Of a DNA stretch of 64,000 nucleotides, positions 45,062 through 54,923 are shown in pieces (position 1 is the first letter of the stretch; every line of letters begins with the position of its first letter). Origin of the DNA: Thermoanaerobacterium saccharolyticum. Its GTDB lineage: Bacteria > Bacillota > Thermoanaerobacteria > Thermoanaerobacterales > Thermoanaerobacteraceae. The stretch is taken from NCBI RefSeq assembly GCF_000747665.1, contig NZ_BBKT01000016.1, forward strand, positions 1 to 64,000, written 5' to 3'. Both the position numbers and the translations under genes were made by a program. Below the pieces are notes generated by a model that saw only the letters and a program-made list of their open reading frames with translations, had not been told where the DNA came from and did not search any database.

Positions 45062-46381
45062 ATGGCATATCCTATGGTAGGAATTGTAGGAAGACCCAAT
45101 GTAGGGAAATCAACGCTTTTTAATAAGATAACTGGACAGCGCATTTCAATAGTTGAAGATCAACCTGGTGTAACGAGGGATAGGATTTACTATGAGACGG
45201 AATGGATGGATAAGAGGTTCATATTGGTTGACACAGGAGGGCTTGAGCCAGATTCGGAAGATGAGTTTTTTTCGAAAATAAAAATGCAAGTTGAAGCTGC
45301 TTTAAAAACGGTTGATTTGATTTTATTTGTAATTGATGGAAAAGAAGGCGTAAGTCCTGTTGATGAGGACATAGCAAATATGTTGAGGAAATCTCGGAAA
45401 AAAGTTTTGCTTGTATTAAACAAAGTTGACAATTTTGAGGAAATGCCTATTAGCTATTATGATTCGATGCGGCTTGGATTTGGAGAACCAATAGCAATAT
45501 CAGCATCTAATGGATTAGGCATAGGAGATTTGTTGGATGAAGTCATTGAAAATATACCTGATCATATAGACGAATACGATGAAGAAACTATTAAAATATG
45601 TTTTATAGGAAAGCCAAATGTAGGGAAGTCTTCTCTTGTCAATAAGATATTAGGTGAAGAAAGAGCTATAGTTAGCGACATACCTGGTACTACAAGAGAC
45701 GCTCTTGACACGTACTTTGAAAAAGATGACAAAAAATACGTCATAATCGATACGGCAGGCATGAGAAAAAAAGGAAGAATAGAAGATAAGATTGAAAGAT
45801 ATAGCGTTTTGAGGGCTTTAGCTGCAATTGATAGATCTGACATATGTATTCTTGTAATAGATGCTACTGAAGGTCCTACTGAGCAAGATACAAAAATTGC
45901 CGGTTATGCATTTGAGCAGAATAAAGCAATGATAATTGCAGTGAACAAATGGGATCTTATTGAAAAAGACAATAGCACCGTAAATGAATATACGAAGCTT
46001 ATAAGGGAGAAATTTTCTTTTATGAGCTTTGCACCAATAACGTTTATATCGGCTAAAACCGGCCAAAGATTAAATAAGCTTTTTGAACTAATAAATAGCG
46101 TATGGGAAGAATACAATAAGAGGATTTCTACGGGTACGTTAAACAATGTAATAAGCGAAGCGTTGCTTATAAATCCGCCACCTGCAGAAAAAGGCCGCGT
46201 ATTAAAAGTATACTACGTGACGCAATTTGGCATAAAGCCACCATCATTTGCGGTGTTTGTAAATGATCCAGAGATAATGCATTTCTCATATATGAGGTTT
46301 ATAGAGAATACAATCAGAGATAATTTTGGATTTGAGGGCGTGCCATTGAAAATCGAAGTTAGAAGAAAAGGCGAAAAGTAA
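45062..46381 (+). CDS. der: Ribosome assembly GTPase Der (EngA)
   Basis: The protein has 439 residues from ATG 45062, six bases after GGAAGGTGA. Two tandem GTPase domains: GRPNVGKST with DTGGL, and GKPNVGKSS with DTAGMRKKG, each with NKxD (NKVD, NKWD), then a C-terminal KH-like domain ([37 protein letters not shown]). It is needed for 50S ribosomal subunit assembly. Followed by plsY and gpsA, a common Firmicute order. Confidence 0.96.
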   Translation: MAYPMVGIVGRPNVGKSTLFNKITGQRISIVEDQPGVTRDRIYYETEWMDKRFILVDTGGLEPDSEDEFFSKIKMQVEAALKTVDLILFVIDGKEGVSPVDEDIANMLRKSRKKVLLVLNKVDNFEEMPISYYDSMRLGFGEPIAISASNGLGIGDLLDEVIENIPDHIDEYDEETIKICFIGKPNVGKSSLVNKILGEERAIVSDIPGTTRDALDTYFEKDDKKYVIIDTAGMRKKGRIEDKIERYSVLRALAAIDRSDICILVIDATEGPTEQDTKIAGYAFEQNKAMIIAVNKWDLIEKDNSTVNEYTKLIREKFSFMSFAPITFISAKTGQRLNKLFELINSVWEEYNKRISTGTLNNVISEALLINPPPAEKGRVLKVYYVTQFGIKPPSFAVFVNDPEIMHFSYMRFIENTIRDNFGFEGVPLKIEVRRKGEK

Positions 46382-46397
46382 AGGAGGTGAATCAACG

Positions 46398-46994
46398 GTG
46401 AAGATAGCATTAGCCGCTATACTTGCCTACTTAATTGGGTCATTTAACAGTGCTTATTTTTTTACTAATTTTATCAAAAAAACCGATATAAGAAAGTATG
46501 GCAGTGGAAATGCTGGCGCTACAAATGTCATGAGGGTTCTGGGATTTAAAGTCGCTTTTTTTGTGTTTTTATCTGATGTATTAAAAGGAGTTTTAGCTGT
46601 ACTTCTTGGCAGACTGATTGCCGGAAATATAGGTGGATATGTTGGAGGGATCGCGGTAGTAGTCGGTCACAATTGGCCTGTTTTCTTGGGATTTAAAGGT
46701 GGCAAAGGAGTAGCTACAAGCTTTGGAGCTATTATGACAATAAGTCCTGTCATTGCAGTTTTGTCGCTTATAATAGGAATTGCTGTTATCTCTATCAGCA
46801 AGTATGTTTCACTGGGTTCCATAATTGGAGCTTTTATGTTTCTCATTTTTAATATTATTTACTATAGTTCACTTAATATGTTGATATTTGCAATACTACT
46901 TACAGCAATGGTTGTATTTCAGCATAGAGCAAATATAAAACGATTACTCAATGGAACTGAATCGAAATTTGGGCAAAAAACAAATATAAAGTAA
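46398..46994 (+). CDS. plsY: Acyl-phosphate:glycerol-3-phosphate acyltransferase PlsY
   Basis: The protein has 198 residues with five membrane helices; GTG start after AAGGAGGTGA. Three conserved loops: [27 protein letters not shown] and [21 protein letters not shown]. It makes lysophosphatidate from acyl-phosphate and glycerol-3-phosphate, the product of the next gene, gpsA. Confidence 0.95.
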   Translation: MKIALAAILAYLIGSFNSAYFFTNFIKKTDIRKYGSGNAGATNVMRVLGFKVAFFVFLSDVLKGVLAVLLGRLIAGNIGGYVGGIAVVVGHNWPVFLGFKGGKGVATSFGAIMTISPVIAVLSLIIGIAVISISKYVSLGSIIGAFMFLIFNIIYYSSLNMLIFAILLTAMVVFQHRANIKRLLNGTESKFGQKTNIK

Positions 46995-47008
46995 AGAGGG
47001 ATTTACAA

Positions 47009-48001
47009 ATGGACGTTGCAATATTAGGCGCAGGCAGTTGGGGAACAGCAATGGCGATTCATTTGGATTCTATGAACCACAATGTTTGCATGTGGACGAG
47101 GGATCAAAACCAGATAGAGGAAATCAAAAAAACAGGCTATAATAGAAGGTACCTTGATGCAAAATTGCCGAAAAGCATTGATATAACTACTGATATATAT
47201 TATGCGATAAAAAACAAAAAAATAATAGTTTTAGCAGTTCCATCCCACGCAGTAAGATGCACGGTAGAAATGATGAAAGGGAACGTTGACAAATCGGCAA
47301 TAATTGTAAATTTAGCAAAAGGCCTTGAAACTTCCAGTTTAAAAAGGATGTCCCAGGTTATACAAGAGATAGTAGATAATCCAGTTGTAGTGCTTTCTGG
47401 ACCAAGTCATGCTGAAGAAGTCTGTAGGCACATACCTACAGCATGTGCTATTTCATCAAACGACATAAATGCGTGTGAATATGTGCAAGATGTAATGATG
47501 GATGAAAATTTCAGGTTGTATATAAATAAAGATTTGATAGGTGTTGAATTAGGCGGCTCTCTTAAAAATATCATTGCATTAGGTGCTGGCATATCAGACG
47601 GGCTTGGCTTTGGAGACAATACTAAGGCTGCTCTTATGACGCGAGGACTTGCCGAAATTACTCGTTTAGGTGTTGCCTTAGGTTCAGATCCACTTACTTT
47701 TTTGGGCTTGACAGGTATGGGGGATCTTATTGTAACATGTACAAGCATGTATTCACGCAACAGAAGGGCTGGCATAAAAATAGGGCAAGGAAAATCGTTA
47801 GACGAAGCATTAAGCGAAATCGGAATGGTGGTAGAGGGTGTTAATACGACTAAATCAGCCTATGAACTTTCTAAAATTTATGGAATTGAGATGCCAATAA
47901 CTAATGAAATTTATTCGATATTATTTGAAGGCAAAAATCCAAGGGAAGCTGTATATTCATTGATGACTCGCAACAGAAAGCATGAGATGGAGGGCATATA
48001 A
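47009..48001 (+). CDS. gpsA: Glycerol-3-phosphate dehydrogenase (NAD(P)+) GpsA
   Basis: The protein has 330 residues. Dinucleotide-binding [11 protein letters not shown] at the N-terminus, [25 protein letters not shown], catalytic Lys in [19 protein letters not shown] and [23 protein letters not shown]. It reduces dihydroxyacetone phosphate to supply PlsY. A terminator overlaps its last codons. Confidence 0.96.
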   Translation: MDVAILGAGSWGTAMAIHLDSMNHNVCMWTRDQNQIEEIKKTGYNRRYLDAKLPKSIDITTDIYYAIKNKKIIVLAVPSHAVRCTVEMMKGNVDKSAIIVNLAKGLETSSLKRMSQVIQEIVDNPVVVLSGPSHAEEVCRHIPTACAISSNDINACEYVQDVMMDENFRLYINKDLIGVELGGSLKNIIALGAGISDGLGFGDNTKAALMTRGLAEITRLGVALGSDPLTFLGLTGMGDLIVTCTSMYSRNRRAGIKIGQGKSLDEALSEIGMVVEGVNTTKSAYELSKIYGIEMPITNEIYSILFEGKNPREAVYSLMTRNRKHEMEGI

Positions 48002-48017
48002 TTGTGTCCTCTTTTTT
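47990..48017 (+). terminator. Terminator after gpsA
   Basis: GAGGGCA (47990-47996) pairs with TGTCCTC (48005-48011), one G-T wobble, 8-base loop, followed by six T residues. It begins inside the gpsA coding sequence. Confidence 0.75.
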
Positions 48018-48020
48018 ATT

Positions 48021-48047
48021 CATAATTGTCTATTTCCCTCATATATA
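48021..48047 (+). promoter_or_regulatory. Possible sigma-E promoter of spoIVA
   Basis: CATAATT (48021-48027) and CATATATA (48040-48047) resemble the -35 (ATA-type) and -10 (CATA-type) elements of mother-cell sigma-E promoters, with a 12-base spacing that is slightly short. spoIVA is sigma-E-dependent in B. subtilis. Confidence 0.35.
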
Positions 48048-48101
48048 TGTAGTGTTAAAGTATAAAAACTATATTTATCTATAAAGAAGGAGGGAAATGA
48101 T

Positions 48102-49580
48102 GTGGAGAATTACGATATTTATAAGGATATAGCAGAAAGAACAGAAGGCGATATATATATAGGCGTCGTAGGTCCTGTTCGTACTGGGAAATCAACATTT
48201 ATAAAAAGATTTATGGATATATTGGTATTGCCAAATATCGACAATTTGAACCTTAAAGAGAGAATTCAAGATGAGTTGCCTCAGAGCGCAGCAGGTAAGA
48301 CAATAATGACTACGGAGCCTAAATTTGTGCCAGAGAAAGCGGTGGAGATTTCACTAAATGAAAATACCAGTTTCAGTGTAAGATTAGTAGACTGTGTCGG
48401 GTACATGGTTAAAGGTGCGATGGGATATTTAGAAGGCGATAAACCAAGAATGGTCACTACCCCATGGTATGATTATGAAATTCCGTTTGAAGAAGCCGCC
48501 GAAATAGGGACTAAAAAAGTAATAAATGACCATTCAACAATCGGATTGGTTGTGACGACCGATGGAAGCATTACAGAGATACAAAGAGATAATTACGTAG
48601 AACCAGAAGAAAGAGTTATAAAGGAGTTAAAAGAAATACATAAACCATTTATAATATTACTGAATTCTACACATCCAGATGACGCTGATACAGTTAAATT
48701 AGGCAAAGAAATGGAAATGAAGTACGACGTGCCAGTAGTTGTAGTCAATGTGCTTAAGATGAACATGGCTGATATTAAAAATATACTTGAAAAAGTGCTT
48801 TATGAATTTCCAATTACAGAGCTTAATATTGATCTGCCAAGGTGGGTGGATGTACTTGAAAATGAGCATTGGCTAAAACAAAGCATAATGAGTACAGTCA
48901 AGCAAAGCATAGATGAGCTGTTTAGATTGAGGGACATAAAAAAGACAGTTGATGCCATAAAGTCCAATGAACACATGGGCGATGTAGTGATTAAAAAGAT
49001 AGACCCAGGTGAAGGCGTTGCAGACGTAGAAGCAAAGACGAAGGAAGGTCTATTCTTTAAAATATTAAGCGATGAATGTGGTCTTGAAATACGTGGTGAT
49101 AGAGATCTTATGAAAATGATGAAGGAATTATCATACGCGAAAGCTGAGTACGACAAATTAAAAGATGCCATTGAAGATGCCAAGAAAAAAGGCGTAGGGG
49201 TTGTTCCTGCCAGCATAGATAATATGGAATTTGAGAAGCCAGAGATAGTTAGACAAGGTGGGAGTTTCGCTGTAAGGCTTAAAGCATCTGCACCTTCCCT
49301 CCACATATTTAGAACAGATGTGACAACGGAAGTATCGCCAATCGTCGGCACAGAAAAGCAAAGTGAAGATTTCGTCAAATACATTACAGAGCAATTTGAA
49401 AATGACCCAGATAAAATCTGGGAATCAAATATATTTGGAAAATCTTTAAGTGATCTTGTAAAAGAAGGGATGCAAAACAAGCTTGGCAAGATTCCAGACA
49501 ATGTAAGCATGAGGCTGAGGGATACGCTTGAACGAATCGTCAATGACGGTGGTGGCGGTATAATCTGCATCATATTGTGA
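48102..49580 (+). CDS. spoIVA: Spore coat morphogenetic ATPase SpoIVA
   Basis: The protein has 492 residues; GTG after AGGAGGG. The N-terminal TRAFAC-type P-loop reads GVVGPVRTGKSTFIKRF (~25), with DCVGYMVKGAMGY as the Walker B region. The middle and C-terminal domains end in the conserved membrane-directing tail (NDGGGGIICIIL). It polymerises with ATP on the outer forespore membrane as the coat basement layer. Confidence 0.96.
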   Translation: MENYDIYKDIAERTEGDIYIGVVGPVRTGKSTFIKRFMDILVLPNIDNLNLKERIQDELPQSAAGKTIMTTEPKFVPEKAVEISLNENTSFSVRLVDCVGYMVKGAMGYLEGDKPRMVTTPWYDYEIPFEEAAEIGTKKVINDHSTIGLVVTTDGSITEIQRDNYVEPEERVIKELKEIHKPFIILLNSTHPDDADTVKLGKEMEMKYDVPVVVVNVLKMNMADIKNILEKVLYEFPITELNIDLPRWVDVLENEHWLKQSIMSTVKQSIDELFRLRDIKKTVDAIKSNEHMGDVVIKKIDPGEGVADVEAKTKEGLFFKILSDECGLEIRGDRDLMKMMKELSYAKAEYDKLKDAIEDAKKKGVGVVPASIDNMEFEKPEIVRQGGSFAVRLKASAPSLHIFRTDVTTEVSPIVGTEKQSEDFVKYITEQFENDPDKIWESNIFGKSLSDLVKEGMQNKLGKIPDNVSMRLRDTLERIVNDGGGGIICIIL

Positions 49581-49583
49581 TAC

Positions 49584-49612
49584 TTGATTTTTTGAACATT
49601 ACGTTTTATAAT
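49584..49612 (+). promoter_or_regulatory. tRNA-Pro promoter
   Basis: TTGATT (49584-49589), 17 bases, TATAAT (49607-49612). The expected start near 49619 is nine bases before the mature tRNA end. Confidence 0.6.
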
Positions 49613-49627
49613 ACTATTGTAAGTTGT

Positions 49628-49703
49628 CTGGGTGTGGCGCAGTTGGTAGCGCGCCAGAATGGGGTTCTGGAGGTCGCTGGTTCAAATCCAGTCACTCAGA
49701 CCA
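49628..49703 (+). tRNA. tRNA-Pro (anticodon GGG), CCA encoded
   Basis: The full cloverleaf is visible: acceptor CTGGGTG/CACTCAG (one G-T pair), D arm GCGC-AGTTGGTA-GCGC, anticodon stem CCAGA/TCTGG with loop ATGGGGT placing GGG at 49661-49663, T arm CTGG-TTCAAAT-CCAG, discriminator A and encoded CCA at 49701-49703. It reads CCC and CCU. No neighbouring tRNA. Confidence 0.95.
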
Positions 49704-49792
49704 TTATTTACAGTCATGCGGATTTCAAGAGTTATCAACAGGGTTAAAAATTTAGTTGTCGATAATAAATCAATAACATATTTTCAAACACT

Positions 49793-49823
49793 TAACCACT
49801 TCAAAAAAAGGAGTGGTTATTTT
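49793..49823 (+). terminator. Terminator after the tRNA gene
   Basis: A 10-bp stem with one T-G pair (49793-49802 with 49810-49819) and an A7 loop is followed by TTTT. It lies between the tRNA and the convergent M48 gene; the plus strand has the better T tract. Confidence 0.65.
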
Positions 49824-49847
49824 GTTGCTTAAATTCGCAATTTATTT

Positions 49848-51083
49848 TTATATCTTAGACTTTTCAACGGCTCTAATTCTGTTCATGGCACTGGGGTGCG
49901 TATAAGAAAACCACTCTATGAATTTTGGAGGTTCTACGTCGGATAAGCTTCTTTCTGCCAAATCTACCTGCAATTTGATTACTACATTTTTATCATGGAG
50001 GTATTGGACAGAAAGCAAATCGGCTTGTCTTTCCATTTGTCTTGATATGAAGTTCTGAATCGGATTTGTATCGAAATTAACAAGCAGCATAAAAAGATAA
50101 AATACTGAGATTATATAAGGTCTATATCTAAGGTTTTGCGTTTCTACGATACTTGTATTCAAAAGAACATGAAAGGCGAGGAAAATCATGAAAATTCCTA
50201 ATGAACCTATTAAAATGCTTTTTAAAACGTGATTTTCTTTCCAGTGAGCGGCTTCGTGGGCTATTACGGCTTTTATCTCATCTTGAGGGTATTTTTTTAA
50301 TAATGTGTCATAAAGAACGATCCTGCTTGTTCTGCCAAAACCATAGAAATATGCATTTGCAAGCGTAGTTCTCCTGCTGGCATCCATTTCTTCAACTCTA
50401 TCAATTTTTATTCCTGCATTTTTTGATATGTCATTTACCATGCTGAGAATTGCTGGATCAGTAACAGGTGTAAATTTGTTGAACATAGGAGCAATGAAAG
50501 ACGGCCAAATAAAATTTTGTAAAAATATCATTGCAGTAAGGAACACAGATGCATATATCCACCAAGTTTTTTGAAATTTATTTATAGCAAACAATAACAA
50601 GACAATTCCGATACTGGATAGAACAATGTCTATTAGAGAGTTTTTGATGTAATCTATCCACCATGACTGAATTGTTTGCACTGAGAATCCCCATTTTACC
50701 TGTAGCCTATATGAATAAAAACTAAATGGCAGTGATAACACTTTTAAAATTATCCATAAAAGCAGAAAGAATATAAATACACTGAGATAATAATGTTTTC
50801 CACTAATTCTTTCACATATTTTTGACAATTTGATTGAGAATCCACCGAAAACAAACCAAAGCAAAAAAATTAATTGAATTAAAAAAGAAGAAATATACAA
50901 TAATCTATTTTCTTTGTGATATGTAATAGATTTTTCTACTGTATAGTGTGAAAAAAATTTATATACGTCTTGAGATACGATATTAGGTGTCAATGTATAA
51001 TATATGTACAAGGATGAAAACAACAATGCGATAAATGTCAGCAGAAACCATATTTTATTAAACTTTACGTACAAACTAATCAC
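49848..51083 (-). CDS. M48-family membrane metallopeptidase (Ste24-like)
   Basis: The protein has about 410 residues with an N-terminal hydrophobic region of several helices and the zinc motif HEAAHWKENH (~275), followed by two further helices and QMERQADLLSVQYL supplying the third ligand. The architecture matches CAAX-protease-like M48 enzymes. GTG 51083 overlaps the ribosome binding site AGAGGTGA, so TTG 51074 is an equally good start. A membrane-protein quality or propeptide-processing role is inferred. Confidence 0.87.
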   Translation of the reverse strand: MISLYVKFNKIWFLLTFIALLFSSLYIYYTLTPNIVSQDVYKFFSHYTVEKSITYHKENRLLYISSFLIQLIFLLWFVFGGFSIKLSKICERISGKHYYLSVFIFFLLLWIILKVLSLPFSFYSYRLQVKWGFSVQTIQSWWIDYIKNSLIDIVLSSIGIVLLLFAINKFQKTWWIYASVFLTAMIFLQNFIWPSFIAPMFNKFTPVTDPAILSMVNDISKNAGIKIDRVEEMDASRRTTLANAYFYGFGRTSRIVLYDTLLKKYPQDEIKAVIAHEAAHWKENHVLKSILIGSLGIFMIFLAFHVLLNTSIVETQNLRYRPYIISVFYLFMLLVNFDTNPIQNFISRQMERQADLLSVQYLHDKNVVIKLQVDLAERSLSDVEPPKFIEWFSYTHPSAMNRIRAVEKSKI

Positions 51084-51209
51084 CTCTTTTTACAGATTAT
51101 TACTACGAATATATTATATTATATGCAAAGATGAATTTAAAATTATTTTACTTTATTTTGACATGTATGTGCTATAATTAAGATAGATTTATCGTTGGAA
51201 GGTGCAACA

Positions 51210-52886
51210 ATGAAGACACTGCTGGTAGCATTGAACGCCAAATATTACCATACAAATTTAGCCATAAGAAATATTAAGTTGTATTGTAGACCCATGAACA
51301 TTGAGCTTTTGGAAATGACCATAAATGATGATTTGGATTTAATTCTACATAACATCCTAAACAAAAGGCCTAACCTTATAGGGTTTTCGTGCTATATATG
51401 GAATATAGATATAGTGTTAAAGCTTTGTGAATACATAAAAAAGATCAATAAAGATGTTTTAATAGTGCTTGGAGGGCCTGAAGTATCTTATGATTCCGAT
51501 GATTTACTGAAAATTGGTGTTGCAGATTTTATTGTATTAGGTGAAGGAGAAGCAACTTTTAAAAATCTTTTACAAAGGATCTATAATGGCGAAAATGTGT
51601 GTGACTTAAATGGCATAAGTTATATGAAGGATGGAAAAGTAATATCAAGAGAGAACACTAATTATGTTTGCTTGGATGATATTCCATTTCCTTATGATGA
51701 TGAGGATATTTCAAACAGACTCGTGTATTATGAGACATCCAGAGGGTGTCCTTTTAGATGCTCTTACTGCTTATCATCTCTTGATAATAAGTTGAGATAT
51801 GCTAGCATTGAAAAAGTCAGAGATGATTTAGAGAAACTGACAAGCATGGGTGCAAAAATTGTAAAGCTTATTGATAGGTCTTTTGACAGCAACATAAAAA
51901 GAGCGGTAGAAATATTAGAAATAATACGAGGATTGAGGAGCGATACAGTATTTCATTGTGAAGTTAATCCTGAGTTAGTCAATCAAGAGTTTATAGATAG
52001 CTTAAAAGGTATAGAAGACAAAGTTCAGTTTGAAGTAGGCATACAGACGACTAATAAGGAAACTTTAAAGAATGTATCGAGAAATCCTGACGTCAGCAGT
52101 GCGTTAAATGGCATAAAACTTATCATCAATGCAGGTGTAAAGGTGCATGTAGATCTAATTGCAGGATTGCCTGGCGATGATTTTAATTCGATTGTGAAAT
52201 CTTTTAATGATGTATATGAGTTAAATCCTGACGAAATTCAATTAGGATTTTTAAAGCTTTTAAAAGGAAGTAGCCTTAGAAAAAACAAAGATATTTACGG
52301 CATAAAATATAGAAGTGATCCTCCGTACGAAGTTTTAATGACAAACACAATGTCTTATATGGAGCTGCATGAGCTTAAAAACATTGCTTTTTTAGTAGAT
52401 AAGTATTACAACTCTGGGAAATTTAAAATGTCATTAAGATTTTTGCTTGATTTTTTTAAAGAGCCGTTTAAGCTATACAAACGTCTTAATTACTTTTGGG
52501 TAAAGAACGACTTTTATGGCAAAAAGCATTCTCTGAATGATTTGTTTGATATTATTTATAGATTTGCCTCTTTGGAAGGTATAGATACTGACTATTTTAA
52601 AGATTATTTAAGGTTTGACTATTTGTATTCTACTAACAATAAGGCATATCCTGATTGCCTTAAAGAGGATAAAAAAATACCAGATGAAGTAAAATCATTG
52701 CTGCGAGATGATGAATGGTTAAAGTGCAATTTGCCGTTAGCAGTTGGTATGTCTAATTCGGAAAAAAACAGGAATCTTTCTATAGGCTTTTTTAAGCATG
52801 ATGTTTTAAACATGGAGGAAGGAAATGTGTATATGGCTTTTCTTCACAGTGATAATAAAACATATTGTGCAAAAATAAATGTTTAA
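51210..52886 (+). CDS. B12-binding radical SAM protein with DUF4080 tail
   Basis: The protein has 558 residues; ATG 51210 follows GGAAGGTG. An N-terminal cobalamin-binding-like domain (~1-140, LIGFSCYIWNIDIVLKLCEYIK and GGPEVSYDS) precedes a radical SAM core with ETSRGCPFRCSYCLSS (Cx3Cx2C, ~180), and then a ~180-residue C-terminal DUF4080 domain. Family members are class B radical SAM methylase-like enzymes of unknown substrate. It is followed closely by a glycerophosphodiesterase gene (12 bases). Confidence 0.83.
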   Translation: MKTLLVALNAKYYHTNLAIRNIKLYCRPMNIELLEMTINDDLDLILHNILNKRPNLIGFSCYIWNIDIVLKLCEYIKKINKDVLIVLGGPEVSYDSDDLLKIGVADFIVLGEGEATFKNLLQRIYNGENVCDLNGISYMKDGKVISRENTNYVCLDDIPFPYDDEDISNRLVYYETSRGCPFRCSYCLSSLDNKLRYASIEKVRDDLEKLTSMGAKIVKLIDRSFDSNIKRAVEILEIIRGLRSDTVFHCEVNPELVNQEFIDSLKGIEDKVQFEVGIQTTNKETLKNVSRNPDVSSALNGIKLIINAGVKVHVDLIAGLPGDDFNSIVKSFNDVYELNPDEIQLGFLKLLKGSSLRKNKDIYGIKYRSDPPYEVLMTNTMSYMELHELKNIAFLVDKYYNSGKFKMSLRFLLDFFKEPFKLYKRLNYFWVKNDFYGKKHSLNDLFDIIYRFASLEGIDTDYFKDYLRFDYLYSTNNKAYPDCLKEDKKIPDEVKSLLRDDEWLKCNLPLAVGMSNSEKNRNLSIGFFKHDVLNMEEGNVYMAFLHSDNKTYCAKINV

Positions 52887-52897
52887 GGTGGGGTAGT

Positions 52898-53632
52898 ATG
52901 TCAAAGACGCTTGTCATAGCACACCGTGGTGATTCTAAAAACGCTCCGGAAAATACGCTGTCGTCATTTAAGAGAGCTGTTGAATTAGGTTCAGATGGAA
53001 TAGAATTAGATGTGCAGCTAAGCAAAGATGGGTATCTCGTTGTAATACATGATGAACGAGTAGATAGGACAACTGACGGAATAGGATATGTTAAAGACTA
53101 TACGTTAAAGGAGCTTAAAAGGTTAAATGCAGGAATAAAATTTGGCAGAAATTATGCAAGTGAGAAAATACCTACTCTGGCAGAGGTTTTTGAGTTATTG
53201 GAAGATAAAAATGTGCTGGTAAACATAGAGATAAAAAGTGGCTTAATATCGTATCCGGGAATAGAAGAAAAACTAGTTAACTGTATATTTGACTATAATT
53301 TTGAAGATCTGGCTTTAATATCATCATTTAATCATTATAGCTTGAAGACGGTGAAAGAGATTGAGCCAAGGCTTAACATTGGACTTTTGTATGAGTGTGG
53401 ACTTGTCGAACCGTGGCATATTGCAAATAGGATGCACGCATACTCGCTTCATCCATTTTATGCAAATATAATACCTGAAGTTGTGAATGGCTGCAGATCG
53501 AATAATGTTAAACTGTTTCCTTGGACGGTCGACAATGAAGAAGTTATGTTAAAGATGATTCAATTGGGCGTCGATGGAATAATCACTAATGATCCGTCAA
53601 GGCTAATTAATTTAGAGAAAAAACTACATTAG
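52898..53632 (+). CDS. Glycerophosphodiester phosphodiesterase
   Basis: The protein has 244 residues from ATG 52898 (GGTGGGG upstream). TIM-barrel GDPD family: VIAHRGDSKNAPENTLSSFKRAVELG, DGIELDVQLSKDG and VVIHDERVDRTTDG carry the catalytic His pair and metal ligands. It has no signal peptide, so it is cytoplasmic. It releases glycerol-3-phosphate from deacylated phospholipids. Confidence 0.9.
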   Translation: MSKTLVIAHRGDSKNAPENTLSSFKRAVELGSDGIELDVQLSKDGYLVVIHDERVDRTTDGIGYVKDYTLKELKRLNAGIKFGRNYASEKIPTLAEVFELLEDKNVLVNIEIKSGLISYPGIEEKLVNCIFDYNFEDLALISSFNHYSLKTVKEIEPRLNIGLLYECGLVEPWHIANRMHAYSLHPFYANIIPEVVNGCRSNNVKLFPWTVDNEEVMLKMIQLGVDGIITNDPSRLINLEKKLH

Positions 53633-53651
53633 TTTTACAGGAGGATATGGT

Positions 53652-54302
53652 ATGAAATCAAACAAGTGGATAAAAGATATGACATTTAAAGAGAAGGCAG
53701 AGTACATTTGGGACTATTATAAGATACATATAATAGTTGGGATTATCGTTGTAGCCATAGTTGCATCATTTGTCAATTCAATTTTGACAAACAAAAATTA
53801 CGTATTTGACTTCTCGATGATAGGGACATCGATAAATTTTGACAAGGAGATGAATTTCCAGAATACCATAACAAAAGAACTTTTAGGTTCCGATAAGGGG
53901 AAAAATCAAGCATTAGTTGAATTTTATATGTTGACAAAAGGCAGTGACGGTAAATTTCAGCTTGACCCAACATCTGTGCAAAAACTGATGGTAAAAATTT
54001 CTGCTGAAGAAGTGGATGTTATAGCGCTTGACAAGGATAATTTCCATGCACTGGGAAATCAAGGAGCGTTTTTAAATCTTGACAGCGTAAAAGATCTCAA
54101 TTTAAGTGGATTAGACACAGAAAAGCTTCCTGCCTCAAAAGATGTTAAAGCTGGCACATATGGCATATATCTTGATAAAGATAACCGCTATTTAGATGAA
54201 ATTGGATATGATTACCATAATAAAATAATTGCCGTGCTATCCAATTCTAAAAACAAAGATTTGTCAATAAAATTCCTTAAATGGCTTCTTGATATAAAGT
54301 AG
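53652..54302 (+). CDS. Membrane-anchored protein of unknown function
   Basis: The protein has 216 residues; ATG after AGGAGG. A basic N-terminus (MTFKEKAEYIWDYYKIH) and one helix (IIVGIIVVAIVASFVNSIL) anchor a ~170-residue domain outside the membrane. The EKAEYIWDYYKIHI...I motif before the helix recurs in a group of Firmicute proteins with no assigned role. It lies in one orientation with the phosphodiesterase and the macro-domain gene. I do not recognise a function. Confidence 0.7.
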   Translation: MKSNKWIKDMTFKEKAEYIWDYYKIHIIVGIIVVAIVASFVNSILTNKNYVFDFSMIGTSINFDKEMNFQNTITKELLGSDKGKNQALVEFYMLTKGSDGKFQLDPTSVQKLMVKISAEEVDVIALDKDNFHALGNQGAFLNLDSVKDLNLSGLDTEKLPASKDVKAGTYGIYLDKDNRYLDEIGYDYHNKIIAVLSNSKNKDLSIKFLKWLLDIK

Positions 54303-54368
54303 TTTTTCATGTATACTATGATTGTATTTTCAAAACTTGCTTATGGTGAATATTGACGAGGTGATAAT

Positions 54369-54890
54369 GTGAAAGAAAAGATAAAGCTTCTTAAGGGTGA
54401 TATAACAGAGCAAGAGGTTGATGCAATTGTAAATGCCGCCAATTCTGGTCTTTTAGGCGGTGGCGGTGTAGATGGTGCTATACATAAAGCAGGCGGGGAA
54501 GTCATAGATGAAGAATGCAAAGAAATAAGAGATAGAGAAGGTGGTTGTCCAACAGGAAAAGCTGTAATAACCCATGGAGGTAATCTAAAGGCAAACTATG
54601 TAATACACGCAGTTGGGCCAATTTGGAAAGATGGAAATAATGATGAAGACAATTTATTAGCCAGTGCATACATAGAGAGTTTGAAAATAGCTGACAAATA
54701 CAATTTAAAGACAATTGCTTTTCCGTCTATAAGCACAGGTGCTTATGGATTTCCTGTTGAGAGGGCTGCAAAAATTGCTTTAAGGGCAGTGTCTGATTAC
54801 CTTGACAAAAGTCAAATCAAAGAAGTGAGATTCGTCCTTTATAGTGATAATGATTATGATGTATATTCAAAAGCTTACGATGAATTGTAA
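54369..54890 (+). CDS. Macro-domain protein (O-acetyl-ADP-ribose deacetylase type)
   Basis: The protein has 173 residues; GTG start behind GAGGTGATAAT. Single macro domain: IVNAANSGLLGGGGVDGAIHKAGG and the second ligand loop FPSISTGAYGFPVERAAKIAL are complete. These match the MacroD/YmdB group that hydrolyses O-acetyl-ADP-ribose or removes mono-ADP-ribose. No sirtuin or ADP-ribosyltransferase partner is next to it. Confidence 0.92.
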   Translation: MKEKIKLLKGDITEQEVDAIVNAANSGLLGGGGVDGAIHKAGGEVIDEECKEIRDREGGCPTGKAVITHGGNLKANYVIHAVGPIWKDGNNDEDNLLASAYIESLKIADKYNLKTIAFPSISTGAYGFPVERAAKIALRAVSDYLDKSQIKEVRFVLYSDNDYDVYSKAYDEL

Positions 54891-54914
54891 AAAGCAGACC
54901 AAATTTGGCCTGCT
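54889..54914 (-). terminator. Terminator of uppP (minus strand)
   Basis: On the minus strand, AGCAGGCCAAA and TTTGGTCTGCT pair over 11 bp with one G-T wobble, and then five T residues follow. On the plus strand the wobble becomes an A-C mismatch, so it primarily serves uppP, not the convergent macro-domain gene. Confidence 0.7.
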
Positions 54915-54923
54915 AAAAAATTC

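Noticed and set aside
48800-49573. 257-codon open frame on the minus strand
   Set aside because: Lies entirely antisense to spoIVA, has no ribosome site and its composition mirrors the codon pattern of the real gene.
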